This document shows, piece by piece, positions 49,355-59,440 of a DNA stretch of 64,000 bases. This DNA comes from Cognatundibacterium rivi (lineage in GTDB: Bacteria; Pseudomonadota; Gammaproteobacteria; Burkholderiales; Burkholderiaceae_D). The stretch covers positions 620,001-684,000 of the forward strand of contig NZ_JAGSPK010000001.1 in the NCBI RefSeq assembly GCF_018139565.1, given 5' to 3'. Both the position numbers and the translations under genes were made by a program. Below the pieces are notes generated by a model, which ran no database searches, was not told where the DNA came from, and saw only the letters and a list, made by a program, of their open reading frames with translations. Numbering within the stretch: position 1 is the stretch's first letter; each line of letters opens with the position of its first letter.

Positions 49355-49378
49355 AAACAGCGCTGAGAAGCGCTGTTT
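49355..49378 (+). terminator. Hairpin after the YqaA-like gene (weak terminator)
   Basis: Perfect stem AAACAGCGCT / AGCGCTGTTT with GAGA loop, 39 bp after the stop. No T-run follows directly, so termination is doubtful. Confidence 0.45.
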
Positions 49379-49540
49379 AAGCGCAGATTTTTATCTGAAA
49401 AATGCCCTCGTTTTACAGGCTTGTCACAATTGTTGAATATGATCGTCAGTCTTCAGCATATCAATGCTTTTTAGCTGACAGATAGTCAGGATTATTTACC
49501 TGGCGTTGCGAAATAGGCATGCTCAACACAAGGAAATGAA

Positions 49541-50845
49541 ATGCAAGACCGAGAAAAATTGATAAGCAAGCAACCACGCCGGGGATTTTTGCAAGGATTG
49601 GTCGCTACTGCGGCGGGCACCGCTCTCGCTGCCCCAGCGATGGCAAAACCAGCGACGACAGTGGCAAATGTGTATCTGGATGCAGCGAAATGGGCACCGC
49701 GTAACCGTGAAATGGTAACAGCGCTGATCGCCAAACATGGCATCGGCAGCAAGACCTATAACCCTAAACGCAAGCCCTATGCGGTGTTCGACTGGGATAA
49801 CACCAGCATCATGAATGATTGCGAAGAAGCTTTGCTGATGTACCAGATCAACCATCTGGCCTTCAAACTCAGCCCGACAGAATTCTCTGCGGTCATCCGT
49901 CAGAATGTTCCAGCCGGGAACTTTGCGCCTGACTACAAAAATGTATCCGGCAAAGTGCTGGATCTGGCAAGTATCTGCGCCGACCTCGACAGCGATTACG
50001 CATTCCTGCATGCGAATTACAAAGGCATGGCCGGTAGCCGCACGTTAGAAGAGATCGTCGAGACGTCACAATTCCAAGATTTCCGCGCCAAGCTGTATTT
50101 CCTGTACGAAGCGGTCAATGATACGCATGGTGTGAACGTCGGTTATCCATGGGTAATCTATTTCTTCGCGAATATGACCGTATCTGAAGTCAGTGCTCTG
50201 ACTGAGGCATCAAATGACGCCAATCTTGGCATGAGCCTGAGCAAGACCAAATACACCAGTCCGGCATCATTGCCCGGTGTGGCCGGTGTTGTCACGACAA
50301 CCCATTTCCACGGCATACGTTTATGCACAGAAATCGCGACACTGATGGATACTTTCCGTCATCAAGGTTTCGACGTGTATGTCAGTACCGCTTCGCTGGA
50401 AGACGTGGTTGCGGTATTTGCGACCAATCCTAAGTACGGATATCACGTTAAACGTGAGAACGTTCTGGGTTTGCGTCTCGAACAAAATGGCGATGTTTAT
50501 AAAAACGCTTACCGTAAAGACTGGCCTTTGAATTGGGGGCCAGGAAAATCAGCTGTCATCAAGCGTGAACTGGTTGCACAAAAAGGCTATGGTCCGGTGT
50601 TTGTTGCCGGAGACAGTGACGGCGATTACGATATGTTACGTGACTTCCCGGAAACCGAAATTGGCCTTGTCGTTAATCGCCTGAAAAAAGGGAAAATTGG
50701 TGAATTGTCGAAGGCTGCAGCTGAGGCATTGAAAGAAGTCCATCCTCGCTTCTTGCTGCAGGGACGTCAGGAATCGACAGGTAATTGGTTGCCAGTCGAA
50801 ACTACGCTGAAATTCGGTAAAACTGCTGGCGCATTGTTAGGCTGA
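49541..50845 (+). CDS. Exported HAD-superfamily phosphatase (Tat-type signal)
   Basis: 434 residues. The N-terminus KQPRRGFLQGLVATAAGTALAA has an RR pair (R13-R14) before a hydrophobic stretch ending in APAMA, so it looks Tat-exported. HAD motifs: DWDNTS with the nucleophile and general acid Asp; STAS as motif II; a Lys in the GPGKSAVIK region; and GDSDGDYDML as motif IV. Best description is a phosphoserine-phosphatase-like HAD hydrolase acting outside the cytoplasm. Its physiological substrate is unknown. Followed by a strong terminator. Confidence 0.82.
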   Translation: MQDREKLISKQPRRGFLQGLVATAAGTALAAPAMAKPATTVANVYLDAAKWAPRNREMVTALIAKHGIGSKTYNPKRKPYAVFDWDNTSIMNDCEEALLMYQINHLAFKLSPTEFSAVIRQNVPAGNFAPDYKNVSGKVLDLASICADLDSDYAFLHANYKGMAGSRTLEEIVETSQFQDFRAKLYFLYEAVNDTHGVNVGYPWVIYFFANMTVSEVSALTEASNDANLGMSLSKTKYTSPASLPGVAGVVTTTHFHGIRLCTEIATLMDTFRHQGFDVYVSTASLEDVVAVFATNPKYGYHVKRENVLGLRLEQNGDVYKNAYRKDWPLNWGPGKSAVIKRELVAQKGYGPVFVAGDSDGDYDMLRDFPETEIGLVVNRLKKGKIGELSKAAAEALKEVHPRFLLQGRQESTGNWLPVETTLKFGKTAGALLG

Positions 50846-50876
50846 GTCAGCTGATAATGTTCGTTGGCTGAACAAA

Positions 50877-50914
50877 AAAATCCCGGGTGCCAACTGGTTC
50901 CCGGGATTTTTTTT
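50877..50914 (+). terminator. Rho-independent terminator of the HAD phosphatase gene
   Basis: Stem AAAATCCCGGG (50877-50887) / CCCGGGATTTT (50900-50910), followed by Ts to 50914. Confidence 0.9.
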
Positions 50915-51289
50915 GAGATATGTGGTCAGTTAATTTGTCTGACAAGAGAAAAACATTTTGCGATGCCGAATCAATCCGGGCTTAGGGTAAGCTGTATCCA
51001 AGGAAAATTTTCCCTAAAAAATGGTTGAATTTTTCCATTGGCTGATTTTGTATGACGATTAAATTTTCATTTATTTTTCTAGAAATTCAAGCTTCAACGA
51101 AATAAACTTTGGTGAATAGCCACAAAACAGGGCCATAGCCGTACAAACTTCAAGGCTGTTGCCGCGTGGTGCATCGCAATAAGTTAGAATAAGCCTTTGA
51201 GAAACCTCAGACGGATGTAAGGCATTGAGCTGGCGGTGGTTTGCCGGCAGTTTGATTGCGTTGTCTGTCATCGCCAAACCACGCCATAC
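50915..51289. other. Intergenic region upstream of the giant oxidoreductase
   Basis: 375 bp after the terminator. It must hold the promoter of the oxidoreductase gene; TAGAAT at 51185-51190 is a possible -10. A minus-strand frame (51071-51271, 66 codons from an ATG) is open here but has no recognised domain and is not annotated as a gene. Nothing else seen. Confidence 0.4.
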
Positions 51290-54200
51290 ATGAACGCTCC
51301 AGTCCAGATACCTCACTTGCATGCTGAGTCGCCGCAGGGCGCTTCGCCTACCCGTGTCCGGGAAATTCCCTATAACTACACCTCATTTTCTGATCGTGAG
51401 ATTGTGATCCGGCTGCTCGGTGAAGACGCCTGGCAGTTGCTCGACAAATTGCGCGGTAAGCGGCAGACCGGGCGATCTGCCCGCATGTTGTATGAGGTGT
51501 TAGGTGATATCTGGGTGGTACGCCGGAATCCGTATCTGCAAGACGATATGCTGGACAATCCCAAGCGCCGTCAGGATTTGATCGATGCGCTGAACCATCG
51601 TCTGGGCGAAGTCGAAAAACGCCGTTTGAACACCGCGAACGATGATGATGCGGAGCGCAGCAACAGTGTTGAAACGCTGGTGCAGGCAGCTCGTAAAGCC
51701 GTTGCCGATTTTTCGCAGGAATTCCGTGATACCTACGATTTACGAAAAAAGGCGAATAAGCTGTTATCCCGCTATACCGCCAAAGACAATATCAAGTTTG
51801 ATGGTTTGAGCCGCGTCTCCCACGTTACCGATGCCACCGACTGGCGTGTCGAATACCCGTTTGTGGTGTTGACACCCGACACAGAAGATGAAATGGCCGG
51901 TCTGGTCAAAAGCTGTATTGAGCTTGGATTGACTATCATTCCACGCGGCGGCGGCACAGGGTATACCGGTGGCGCTATTCCACTGACACCTTTATCGGCG
52001 GTCATTAACACCGAAAAGCTGGAGCAGTTGGGTGCCGTTGAAATGACGCGCTTGCCGGGTGTTGATCGCGACTATGCAACGATTTATTCCGGCGCTGGTG
52101 TTGTCACTAAGCGTGTGTCGGATGCGGCTGAAAAAGCTGGTTTTGTGTTTGCCGTTGACCCGACTTCTGCCGAGGCTTCTTGCGTCGGTGGGAATGTGGC
52201 GATGAATGCAGGCGGCAAGAAAGCGGTCTTGTGGGGAACGGCATTAGATAACCTCGCATCGTGGAAAATGGTCGACCCGAATGGCGACTGGCTGGAAGTG
52301 ACCCGTCTCGAACATAATCTCGGCAAAATTCATGATGTCGAAATCGCGAAGTTCCGGCTCGAATGGCGACATCCCGCTGAAAAGCAGCCGTTCAAAACCG
52401 AGCAACTGGAGATCAAAGGCCGCGTCTTCCGCAAAGAAGGTCTGGGTAAAGATGTTACCGATAAATTCCTGGCCGGTTTGCCCGGTGTGCAAAAAGAAGG
52501 CTGCGATGGCCTGATCACATCGGCACGCTGGATTTTGCACAAAATGCCGAAATTTGCGCGCACTGTCTGTCTGGAATTTTTCGGTCAGGCACGCGACGCG
52601 ATACCGAGCATCGTTGAGATCAAAGATTATCTTGATGGCGAGACCAGAAAAGGCGGCGCTATTCTTGCCGGGCTGGAGCATCTGGATGAACGTTATCTGC
52701 GCGCGGTGGGTTACACCACGAAATCGAAACGCGGCGTGCTGCCTAAGATGGCCTTGTTTGGCGACATCGTTGGCGATGATGAAAATGCCGTAGCGCAAGC
52801 AGCATCCGAAGTCGTGCGTATGGCGAATACGCGGGTTGGCGAAGGCTTTGTTGCGGTCAGCCCCGAAGCGCGTAAAAAATTCTGGCTGGATCGCGCTAAG
52901 ACAGCGGCGATTTCCAAGCATACGAATGCGTTCAAAATCAATGAGGACGTGGTCATTCCGCTCAATCGTATGGGTGAATACACAGATGGTATTGAGCGCA
53001 TTAATATCGAGCTGTCGATACAAAACAAACTCGCCTTAGTCGCCGCGCTTCAGGATTTTTTCGCGAAAGGCAATCTGCCATTAGGGAAAAGTGAAGATGT
53101 TGATGGCGATGATATTCCTGCGACTGAATTGCTGGAAGACCGGGTGCATCAGACGGAAGCCTTGCTGGATGCAACGCGTGCTCGCTGGACCTATCTGCTG
53201 AATAACCTTGATAAACCTCTGGCCGAGGCGAAAGCTGAATTGATTGCATTGGGCCTTGATAAGCTGGCCTTTGTGTTTGATGAGCGTTTGCAGCGGCAGC
53301 CCGACGCGACCGTGTTTTCTATCGTGCAGGACAGAACAGTCCGCATTTCATGGAAGACGGAAATACGTGCCCAATTACGCCAGATTTTCAGCGGTGTGGC
53401 GTTCAAACTCATCCTCGATGAGTGTGTCGCTTTACATAAAAAAATATTGCGTAGCCGCGTCTTCGTCGCTTTGCACATGCATGCCGGTGATGGCAATGTG
53501 CATACCAATTTGCCAGTCAATTCCGATGACTATGAAATGCTGCAGGTCGCGCATCATGCGGTTGCCCGCATCATGGTGCTGGCGCGCTCGCTGAATGGCG
53601 TGATCTCTGGTGAACATGGTATCGGCATTACCAAACTGGAATTCCTGACCGAAGATGAGATCAAGGATTTCCGCGCCTACAAATTACGCATTGACCCAGA
53701 AGGCCGCTTCAATAAAGGTAAGCTGCTGAATTTGCCGGATTTTGCGGCTGATCTGCGGAATGCTTACACGCCTTCGTTTGGCCTGATGGGACATGAATCG
53801 CTGATCATGCAGCAAAGCGATATCGGAGCGATCGCGAATAGTGTGAAAGACTGCCTGCGTTGCGGCAAGTGCAAACCAGTCTGCGCTACCCATGTACCAC
53901 GCGCTAATCTGCTGTATTCGCCACGTAACAAAATTTTGGCGACATCGTTGCTGGTCGAGGCTTTCCTGTACGAAGAGCAAACCCGTCGCGGCGTCTCGAT
54001 CAAACACTGGGAAGAATTTGAAGACGTCGCAGATCATTGCACTGTTTGCCATAAATGTGTGAACCCGTGTCCGGTCGATATCGACTTCGGCGATGTGTCG
54101 ATGAACATGCGTAATCTGTTGCGGAAGATGGGGAAAAAATCCTTTAATCCAGGTTCTGCCGCAACCATGTTCTTTTTAAATGCGACTGACCCGGCAACGA

Positions 54201-55264
54201 TCAATGCGACACGTCAGGTCATGATAGGCTGGGGTTACAAAGCGCAGCGCTTCGGTCATGATTTGCTGAAAAAGTTCGCTAAAAAACAAACCCGTATGCC
54301 GCCAGCGACCGTTGGTAAAGCACCCATTAAAGAGCAGGTGATTCACTTTATCAATAAAAAGATGCCGGGCAATTTGCCTAAGAAAACCGCGCGTGCCTTG
54401 CTTGATATCGAAGATGATAAAGTCATCCCGATTATTCGTGATCCGCAGACCACGACGGCTGATACCGAAGCCGTATTTTATTTCCCTGGTTGTGGTTCAG
54501 AGCGTTTGTTTTCACAGGTAGGGTTGGCGACGCAGGCGATGTTGTGGAATGTCGGTGTGCAGACAGTATTGCCACCGGGCTATCTGTGTTGCGGCTATCC
54601 GCAGCGTGGTAGCGGCCAGTTTGATAAAGCAGAAAAGATGATGACGGATAACCGCGTGTTATTCCATCGCATGGCCAATACGCTGAATTATCTGGATATC
54701 AAAACCGTTGTTGTGTCTTGTGGTACCTGTTACGACCAGCTCGAAACTTATGAGTTTGAGAAAATCTTCCCGGGTTGCCGCATCATTGATATCCATGAAT
54801 ATCTGATGGAAAAAGGCGTCCGGCTTGAAGGTGTTGCGGGTACGCGATATATGTATCACGAACCTTGCCATAATCCGATGAAGTTGCAGGAATCGGTGAA
54901 AACCGTGAATGCGCTGATTACAACAGAGGGTAATGTCAAGATTGAGAAGAGTGAACGTTGCTGTGGCGAGTCCGGCTCGTTGGCGATCGCCCGCCCTGAT
55001 ATCTCGACGCAAGTACGTTTCCGCAAAGAAGAGGAAATGCGCAAGGGCTCAGATAAATTGCGTGTAGATGGTTTTGTTGGCGACGTGAAAATCCTTACAT
55101 CGTGCCCATCGTGTTTGCAAGGTTTATCCCGTTATAACGAAGATGCTGACACGACGGCCGATTACATCGTCGTCGAAATGGCACGTCATTTATTGGGTGA
55201 GAACTGGCTTCCGGAATACGTCGCCAGAGCGAATAACGGCGGCATTGAGAGAGTATTGGTATAA
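51290..55264 (+). CDS. Giant FAD-linked and Fe-S oxidoreductase (DUF3683 / FAD-oxidase / CCG fusion)
   Basis: Single polypeptide of 1324 residues joining modules that are separate subunits in D-lactate or glycolate oxidase systems. Order: DUF3683-type N-terminus (about 1-190); FAD-binding PCMH-type domain ([32 protein letters not shown]); FAD-oxidase C-terminal domain with [12 protein letters not shown] and SGEHGIGI; a ferredoxin-like pair of [4Fe-4S] motifs ([11 protein letters not shown] near residue 854 and [12 protein letters not shown]); and two CCG domains (GCGSERLF...CCGYP and EPCHNP...CCGESG). Likely a respiratory 2-hydroxyacid dehydrogenase, cytoplasmic or membrane-associated. The electron acceptor is presumably quinone, given the ubi genes downstream, but this is inference. 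The ATG at 51290 was chosen; no strong ribosome site is seen. Confidence 0.85.
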   Translation: MNAPVQIPHLHAESPQGASPTRVREIPYNYTSFSDREIVIRLLGEDAWQLLDKLRGKRQTGRSARMLYEVLGDIWVVRRNPYLQDDMLDNPKRRQDLIDALNHRLGEVEKRRLNTANDDDAERSNSVETLVQAARKAVADFSQEFRDTYDLRKKANKLLSRYTAKDNIKFDGLSRVSHVTDATDWRVEYPFVVLTPDTEDEMAGLVKSCIELGLTIIPRGGGTGYTGGAIPLTPLSAVINTEKLEQLGAVEMTRLPGVDRDYATIYSGAGVVTKRVSDAAEKAGFVFAVDPTSAEASCVGGNVAMNAGGKKAVLWGTALDNLASWKMVDPNGDWLEVTRLEHNLGKIHDVEIAKFRLEWRHPAEKQPFKTEQLEIKGRVFRKEGLGKDVTDKFLAGLPGVQKEGCDGLITSARWILHKMPKFARTVCLEFFGQARDAIPSIVEIKDYLDGETRKGGAILAGLEHLDERYLRAVGYTTKSKRGVLPKMALFGDIVGDDENAVAQAASEVVRMANTRVGEGFVAVSPEARKKFWLDRAKTAAISKHTNAFKINEDVVIPLNRMGEYTDGIERINIELSIQNKLALVAALQDFFAKGNLPLGKSEDVDGDDIPATELLEDRVHQTEALLDATRARWTYLLNNLDKPLAEAKAELIALGLDKLAFVFDERLQRQPDATVFSIVQDRTVRISWKTEIRAQLRQIFSGVAFKLILDECVALHKKILRSRVFVALHMHAGDGNVHTNLPVNSDDYEMLQVAHHAVARIMVLARSLNGVISGEHGIGITKLEFLTEDEIKDFRAYKLRIDPEGRFNKGKLLNLPDFAADLRNAYTPSFGLMGHESLIMQQSDIGAIANSVKDCLRCGKCKPVCATHVPRANLLYSPRNKILATSLLVEAFLYEEQTRRGVSIKHWEEFEDVADHCTVCHKCVNPCPVDIDFGDVSMNMRNLLRKMGKKSFNPGSAATMFFLNATDPATINATRQVMIGWGYKAQRFGHDLLKKFAKKQTRMPPATVGKAPIKEQVIHFINKKMPGNLPKKTARALLDIEDDKVIPIIRDPQTTTADTEAVFYFPGCGSERLFSQVGLATQAMLWNVGVQTVLPPGYLCCGYPQRGSGQFDKAEKMMTDNRVLFHRMANTLNYLDIKTVVVSCGTCYDQLETYEFEKIFPGCRIIDIHEYLMEKGVRLEGVAGTRYMYHEPCHNPMKLQESVKTVNALITTEGNVKIEKSERCCGESGSLAIARPDISTQVRFRKEEEMRKGSDKLRVDGFVGDVKILTSCPSCLQGLSRYNEDADTTADYIVVEMARHLLGENWLPEYVARANNGGIERVLV

Positions 55265-55267
55265 GCC

Positions 55268-55714
55268 ATGAATGTATTAATTGATAGTGGTGCCCCGCCG
55301 TGTGAATTGTGCAAGGTCGATGGCGGTGAACTCATCGTCAAGACAGACAAGTTACGGGTTGTCTTGGTGGATGATGCGAATTATCCGGGGTTTTGTCGCG
55401 TGATCTGGAATGCTCATGCAAAAGAAATGACCGATTTGGCAGTCGAGGACCGTTCCGCCCTCATGCAGGCTGTCTGCAAAACCGAGCAGGCGATTCGTGA
55501 TGTCATGGCACCACAGAAGATTAATCTGGCGAGTCTGGGGAATATGGTGCCGCACTTGCACTGGCATGTCATTCCGCGTTATACCGACGATCTGCATTTT
55601 CCTGATCCCGTTTGGGCATCACAAAAAAAGCCTGCCACTGATGCTGCGGTGCTGAGTGAGCGTCGCGCGCTGTTGCCGACATTACGCGCAGCGCTTGTTT
55701 CCTATTTTTATTAG
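55268..55714 (+). CDS. HIT family protein
   Basis: 148 residues. The histidine triad is in HLHWHVIPRY (HxHxHxx), the nucleotide-binding and hydrolysis motif of this superfamily. The N-terminal CELCKVDGGELIV is typical. Substrate not known; AMP-lysine or dinucleoside polyphosphate hydrolysis are family possibilities. It begins 3 bp after the oxidoreductase stop, so the two are cotranscribed. Confidence 0.85.
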   Translation: MNVLIDSGAPPCELCKVDGGELIVKTDKLRVVLVDDANYPGFCRVIWNAHAKEMTDLAVEDRSALMQAVCKTEQAIRDVMAPQKINLASLGNMVPHLHWHVIPRYTDDLHFPDPVWASQKKPATDAAVLSERRALLPTLRAALVSYFY

Positions 55715-55720
55715 GCAGAA

Positions 55721-56143
55721 ATGATGAGTAATAGTAAGCCACAACCAACCTCACTGAACGCACGTACGCAATCGAAGGTGCTGGAAATTTCTTTTGACGA
55801 TGGCAAAGAATATTCTTTGTCATTTGAGTTATTACGGGTTTATTCTCCGTCGGCCGAGGTGCGTGGACATGGCGCCGGACAGGAAACGCTGCAAACCGGT
55901 AAGCGAGAAGTGAGTCTGGTTGCACTCGAACCTGTCGGTAATTACGCTGTCAAACCAGTATTTTCTGACGAACATAGTTCAGGCATATTTTCCTGGGATT
56001 ACCTATATTGGCTGGGCGAGAATCAGGCGCAGCTCTGGCAGGATTATCTGGCACGCTTGCAGGAGGCCGGATATCCGGGAGAAAGCGGCAGGGATGCGCC
56101 GATGACTACAAAGTCGGGCAGTGCCTGCGGTCACCATCATTAA
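55721..56143 (+). CDS. DUF971 (gamma-butyrobetaine hydroxylase-like N-terminal) protein
   Basis: 140 residues. The core (about 20-110) carries ISFDDGKEYSLSFELLRVYSPSAEV, the hallmark of DUF971, and SGIFSWDYLYWLGENQAQLW. It ends in CGHHH, a metal-binding-like tail. Proteins of this family are found beside ubiE in Burkholderiales and have been proposed to take part in Fe-S handling, but no activity is established. Starts 6 bp after the HIT gene; a second ATG follows the first directly. Confidence 0.82.
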   Translation: MMSNSKPQPTSLNARTQSKVLEISFDDGKEYSLSFELLRVYSPSAEVRGHGAGQETLQTGKREVSLVALEPVGNYAVKPVFSDEHSSGIFSWDYLYWLGENQAQLWQDYLARLQEAGYPGESGRDAPMTTKSGSACGHHH

Positions 56144-56172
56144 AAAAATGCGTCTTCGTGACGCATTTTTTA
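56141..56172 (+). terminator. Rho-independent terminator after the DUF971 gene
   Basis: Stem AATGCGTC (56147-56154) / GACGCATT (56160-56167) with A and T runs either side, which overlaps the stop codon region. Confidence 0.85.
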
Positions 56173-56294
56173 CGTTTGCTTACGATAAAAATTTGGCGAT
56201 TGCTGAGCCTGGCAGTAAGGTGATTCATCATCTCTGATTCCTCGAACAGGAATCTTTTTACCGCAGAATCATCATTAAGCTGGGAACGATAAGC

Positions 56295-56792
56295 ATGAAA
56301 ATACGCATACTGAGCATGGTCGCCTTTTGTGCGCTGGCCGCTTGCTCTACAAATGAAACTGGCAACAGTATGGGTAAAACTGGGAGCGGCGCGCAATCTG
56401 GCAAAACAATAAAAGGAAGTGAACCACTTCCGGCGGCGTCGGCTTCGCGTACTGTCGAAGCGTATAAGGCAGAAGTGGCGCACCGCATCAGCCACTTGCA
56501 CCGTCAGCAAGTGTATTCCGAAAATCCTCAGCCATTATTGCGGTCAGTCGTTGTTGTACGCTATTCCGTTAACGCAGACGGCACTCTACTGAACGCACAG
56601 ATTCAGCGCAGTAATAAAGACCATGAAACGGAAAAGACTGCTCTGGCGAGTCTGAAAAACAGTGCACCATTCCCTAAACCACATCCGCAGCTATTGCGCA
56701 GCGGGCGTCTTGAAGTATCTGAAACATGGTTATTTAACGATGACGGACGCTTTCAGATCCGAAGTATTGCATTGCCGCAGCGTGCCGGATAA
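56295..56792 (+). CDS. TonB-C-like lipoprotein, function unknown
   Basis: 165 residues. A lipoprotein signal (ILSMVAFCALAACS, Cys at residue 16) is followed by a low-complexity linker, then about 95 residues that look like a TonB C-terminal domain: AYKAEVAHRISHLHRQQVY, VVVRYSVNADGTLLNAQIQRSN, ALASLKNSAPFPKPHPQLL and VSETWLFNDDGRF. It lacks the transmembrane helix and Pro-rich spacer of true TonB. A role as a periplasmic or outer-membrane protein-binding domain is likely, and energy transduction unlikely. Separated from its upstream neighbour by a terminator. Confidence 0.65.
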   Translation: MKIRILSMVAFCALAACSTNETGNSMGKTGSGAQSGKTIKGSEPLPAASASRTVEAYKAEVAHRISHLHRQQVYSENPQPLLRSVVVVRYSVNADGTLLNAQIQRSNKDHETEKTALASLKNSAPFPKPHPQLLRSGRLEVSETWLFNDDGRFQIRSIALPQRAG

Positions 56793-56926
56793 AAATTCCT
56801 TCCGGAAAAGCTGGCATTCCTGAGTCACGGCGGATCAGGTCTTTGTTTAAGTACCCCCGCTAGTTTTGATTGCATTTCCCGCTTGCTGACTAAGGTCAGG
56901 TTTGCAGGCCTTTTTCAGCCAATCAG

Positions 56927-56956
56927 CTGCCAAGCCAGTCTCAGTTCCCCTATAAT
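56927..56956 (+). promoter_or_regulatory. Predicted sigma-70 promoter of ubiE
   Basis: -10 TATAAT at 56951-56956 and a -35-like CTGCCA at 56927-56932 with an 18-bp spacer. The ribosome site TAGGAG follows at 56968-56973. Confidence 0.5.
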
Positions 56957-56983
56957 GCGACTTCGTATAGGAGCCTTGAGATC

Positions 56984-57718
56984 ATGAGTAATACTACCCA
57001 TTTCGGTTATACCACTGTCGAAGAAGACCAGAAGGTGCATAAAGTTGCCGAAGTATTTCATTCGGTGGCCGCGAAATACGACATCATGAATGACGTGATG
57101 TCTGCTGGTCTGCACCGTATCTGGAAAATGTTCACTATTGCACAGGCAGGTGTCCGTCCGGGATTCAAGGTACTGGATATTGCCGGTGGTACTGGCGATC
57201 TGACGAAAGAATTTGTTAAGCAAGCAGGTAAGACGGGTGAAGTCTGGCACACGGATATTAACGAATCCATGCTGCGGGTTGGCCGCGATCGCCTCTTGAA
57301 TAAAGGCCTGATCACCCCCACGTTACTTTGTGACGCAGAAAAGCTGCCGTTTCCGGATAATTATTTTGATCGGGTCACAGTGGCTTTCGGTTTGCGCAAT
57401 ATGACACATAAAGATCAGGCGTTAGCCGAAATGCAGCGGGTGTTGAAGCCTGGCGGTAAGTTGCTGGTTTTGGAATTTTCTAAAGTGCCGGAAATTTTGC
57501 AAAAGCCCTACGATTTGTATTCATTTAATTTCTTGCCGTGGATGGGGCAAAAAATAGCGGGTGATGCTGACAGTTACAGGTATCTGGCAGAATCGATACG
57601 CATGCACCCTGATCAGGAAACGCTGAAAGGCATGATGGAAAAAGCGGGTCTTGAAAAAGTGCAATACTTTAATTTGACGGCAGGTGTGGCCGCATTACAC
57701 ACTGGTATTAAACTTTAA
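56984..57718 (+). CDS. ubiE: Ubiquinone/menaquinone biosynthesis C-methyltransferase UbiE
   Basis: SAM-dependent methyltransferase for ubiquinone synthesis, 244 residues. Signatures: [20 protein letters not shown] motif [14 protein letters not shown], and [18 protein letters not shown] with the UbiE-type FGLRN. Ends with [15 protein letters not shown] as in typical UbiE proteins. Upstream of a Tim44-like gene and the ubiJ-ubiB pair. Confidence 0.96.
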   Translation: MSNTTHFGYTTVEEDQKVHKVAEVFHSVAAKYDIMNDVMSAGLHRIWKMFTIAQAGVRPGFKVLDIAGGTGDLTKEFVKQAGKTGEVWHTDINESMLRVGRDRLLNKGLITPTLLCDAEKLPFPDNYFDRVTVAFGLRNMTHKDQALAEMQRVLKPGGKLLVLEFSKVPEILQKPYDLYSFNFLPWMGQKIAGDADSYRYLAESIRMHPDQETLKGMMEKAGLEKVQYFNLTAGVAALHTGIKL

Positions 57719-57748
57719 ATCGCTGACGAAGCAAAAGGAGTGACATCA

Positions 57749-58666
57749 ATGAAGAAATTTTTACTCGCCATGGTGATGGTTGCCAGCACATTCGCAATGA
57801 CGATGCATGATGCCGACGCCAAACGTATGGGCGGTGGTGGTTCTATTGGTCGCCAGTCAAGCAATGTCTCGCGTCAGGCCACGCCACCATCGAATATGAA
57901 CAATGCTAATCAGGCCCGGCCAGCACAAGCTCCGGCTGCAGCGCCTGCAGCAGCGATTCCGCCTAAGCCAGCGAGCCCATGGAAAGGCATCGTTGGTGGT
58001 CTGATTGGTGGTGCCTTGTTGGGCGCAGCTTTGTCGCATTTCGGACTGGGTGGCGCGATGGCCAGCATGTTAGGTTCTTTGCTGACATTTGCGCTGATCG
58101 CTTTTGCGATTTTCTTTGTTATCCGTTTGTTCCGCGGCAATAAAGCGAATACGAATGCGCCGTCGGCATTTGCTCCGCCAGCTTATGCGGGCGTGCCTTC
58201 CTCTGCGACGCCAGAAATTGGTTCGCGTCTGGAGCCACAGGCATATCAGGCGAGTGGATCTTCTTCTGCCGCTGCACCGGCAGCGAACTGGAGCATTCCT
58301 GCTGATTTTGATGTGCCAGCTTTCCTGCGTAATGCGAAAACATATTTCATTCGTTTGCAGGCAGCATGGGATAAGGCCGATATTAATGATTTGCGTGAAT
58401 TCACGACTCCGGAAATGTATGCAGAGTTGAAACTCGAAATTCAGGAACGCGGCGCCACTGCGAATGTGACTGATGTTGTCTCGATTGACGCTGAATTGCT
58501 GGGGATAGAAAACATCGGTAGCGATCATCTGGCGAGTGTTAAATTTACTGGCATGATCAAAGAAGCGGCCAATGCACCAGCAGAAGCTTTTGCCGAGGTC
58601 TGGAACTTGTCTAAACCTGTGAATGGTCAGGGTGGTTGGGTACTCGCAGGTATTCAACAATTATGA
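57749..58666 (+). CDS. Tim44-like domain protein
   Basis: 305 residues. N-terminal signal or anchor (FLLAMVMVASTFAMTMHDADA), then a Gly/Ser and Ala/Pro-rich linker (about 25-75), two hydrophobic segments (WKGIVGGLIGGALLGAAL and LGSLLTFALIAFAIFFVI), and a C-terminal Tim44-like domain (about 185-305) with DVPAFLRNAKTYFIRLQAAWDKADI. Common between ubiE and ubiJ in Burkholderiales; function unknown. AAGGAG lies 8 bases before the ATG, which sets the start at 57749. Confidence 0.82.
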   Translation: MKKFLLAMVMVASTFAMTMHDADAKRMGGGGSIGRQSSNVSRQATPPSNMNNANQARPAQAPAAAPAAAIPPKPASPWKGIVGGLIGGALLGAALSHFGLGGAMASMLGSLLTFALIAFAIFFVIRLFRGNKANTNAPSAFAPPAYAGVPSSATPEIGSRLEPQAYQASGSSSAAAPAANWSIPADFDVPAFLRNAKTYFIRLQAAWDKADINDLREFTTPEMYAELKLEIQERGATANVTDVVSIDAELLGIENIGSDHLASVKFTGMIKEAANAPAEAFAEVWNLSKPVNGQGGWVLAGIQQL

Positions 58667-58673
58667 TGTCAGC

Positions 58674-58701
58674 AGGACTTAGCCTGATTCGTATAAGTCC
58701 T
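58674..58701. repeat. Short inverted repeat AGGACTTA...TAAGTCCT
   Basis: 8-bp arms at 58674-58681 and 58694-58701 just after the Tim44-like stop. The AGGACTTA arm equals the left end of the 33.36-kb dispersed repeat copy, but no further homology follows. Confidence 0.4.
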
Positions 58702-58746
58702 GATGCAGATCGAACATAACAGGCCGCATATGCTGTTAAACTAAAG

Positions 58747-58776
58747 ACCGCCCGTCATTTTGTCGGGCGGTTTTTT
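58747..58776 (+). terminator. Rho-independent terminator after the Tim44-like gene
   Basis: Stem ACCGCCCG (58747-58754) / CGGGCGGT (58764-58771), followed by T6. Confidence 0.88.
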
Positions 58777-58867
58777 ATTAAGAATGACGCAGCTTTATCC
58801 GCCGGTATCGTGTCTCGACAAAGTACCTGCCTATTGCACAAAGCTGAGTCAATCTTTTCTCAACGAT

Positions 58868-59440
58868 ATGATTTCAACTGCTCCCTTCATTAATCATTTG
58901 CTGGCACAGGAAACCTGGGCCAGAAATAAGCTCCTGCCACATGCTGGCAAAATCGCCTGTATCGATTTGCATGCATTTCAATTACGTTTGAAAGTCGGGG
59001 TTGATGGCTACCTGGAGTCTGCTGATGCGCAGACATCTCCCGATGTGACTATCCGTGCCAGACTAAGCGATCTGCCATTGATGGTGCAGAATCGTGAACG
59101 TGCATTTTCCTATGTCAAGATTGAAGGAGATGCTGATTTTGCGAATACGATTTCCCACCTGAGTCAGGAATTAAAATGGGAAGCCGAAGCCGATTTAAGT
59201 AAAATATTTGGTGATATCGCTGCGGTTCGTATCGTCGATGGCGCTAAATCGATGTTTAAAAACGCACAGCAGACGCATCTTAAAATTCAGGAAAATCTGG
59301 CGGAATATTTTCTCGAAGAAAACCCACTGCTGGTTCGTCCGGCGGCGGTGCAGGGATTTGCTACAGAAGTGAATAAAACTCGTGATGATGTCGAGCGTCT
59401 CATCAAGCGCATCGAGAAACTCGAAAGGACGCGCAGATGA
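58868..59440 (+). CDS. ubiJ: Ubiquinone biosynthesis accessory factor UbiJ (SCP2 domain)
   Basis: 190 residues. The SCP2 lipid-binding fold covers about 15-115 ([40 protein letters not shown]). It ends in a helical segment, [19 protein letters not shown], as in E. coli UbiJ. It assists the cytoplasmic Ubi complex with UbiB and UbiE. ATG 58868 gives the usual length; earlier in-frame starts would begin almost at the preceding terminator. Overlaps ubiB by 4 bp, so they are coupled. Confidence 0.85.
   Translation: MISTAPFINHLLAQETWARNKLLPHAGKIACIDLHAFQLRLKVGVDGYLESADAQTSPDVTIRARLSDLPLMVQNRERAFSYVKIEGDADFANTISHLSQELKWEAEADLSKIFGDIAAVRIVDGAKSMFKNAQQTHLKIQENLAEYFLEENPLLVRPAAVQGFATEVNKTRDDVERLIKRIEKLERTRR

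Noticed and set aside
51071..51322. Minus-strand frame of 83 codons upstream of the giant oxidoreductase
   Set aside because: It starts inside the opposite gene and shows no domain. A shorter version from 51271 is possible but unsupported.
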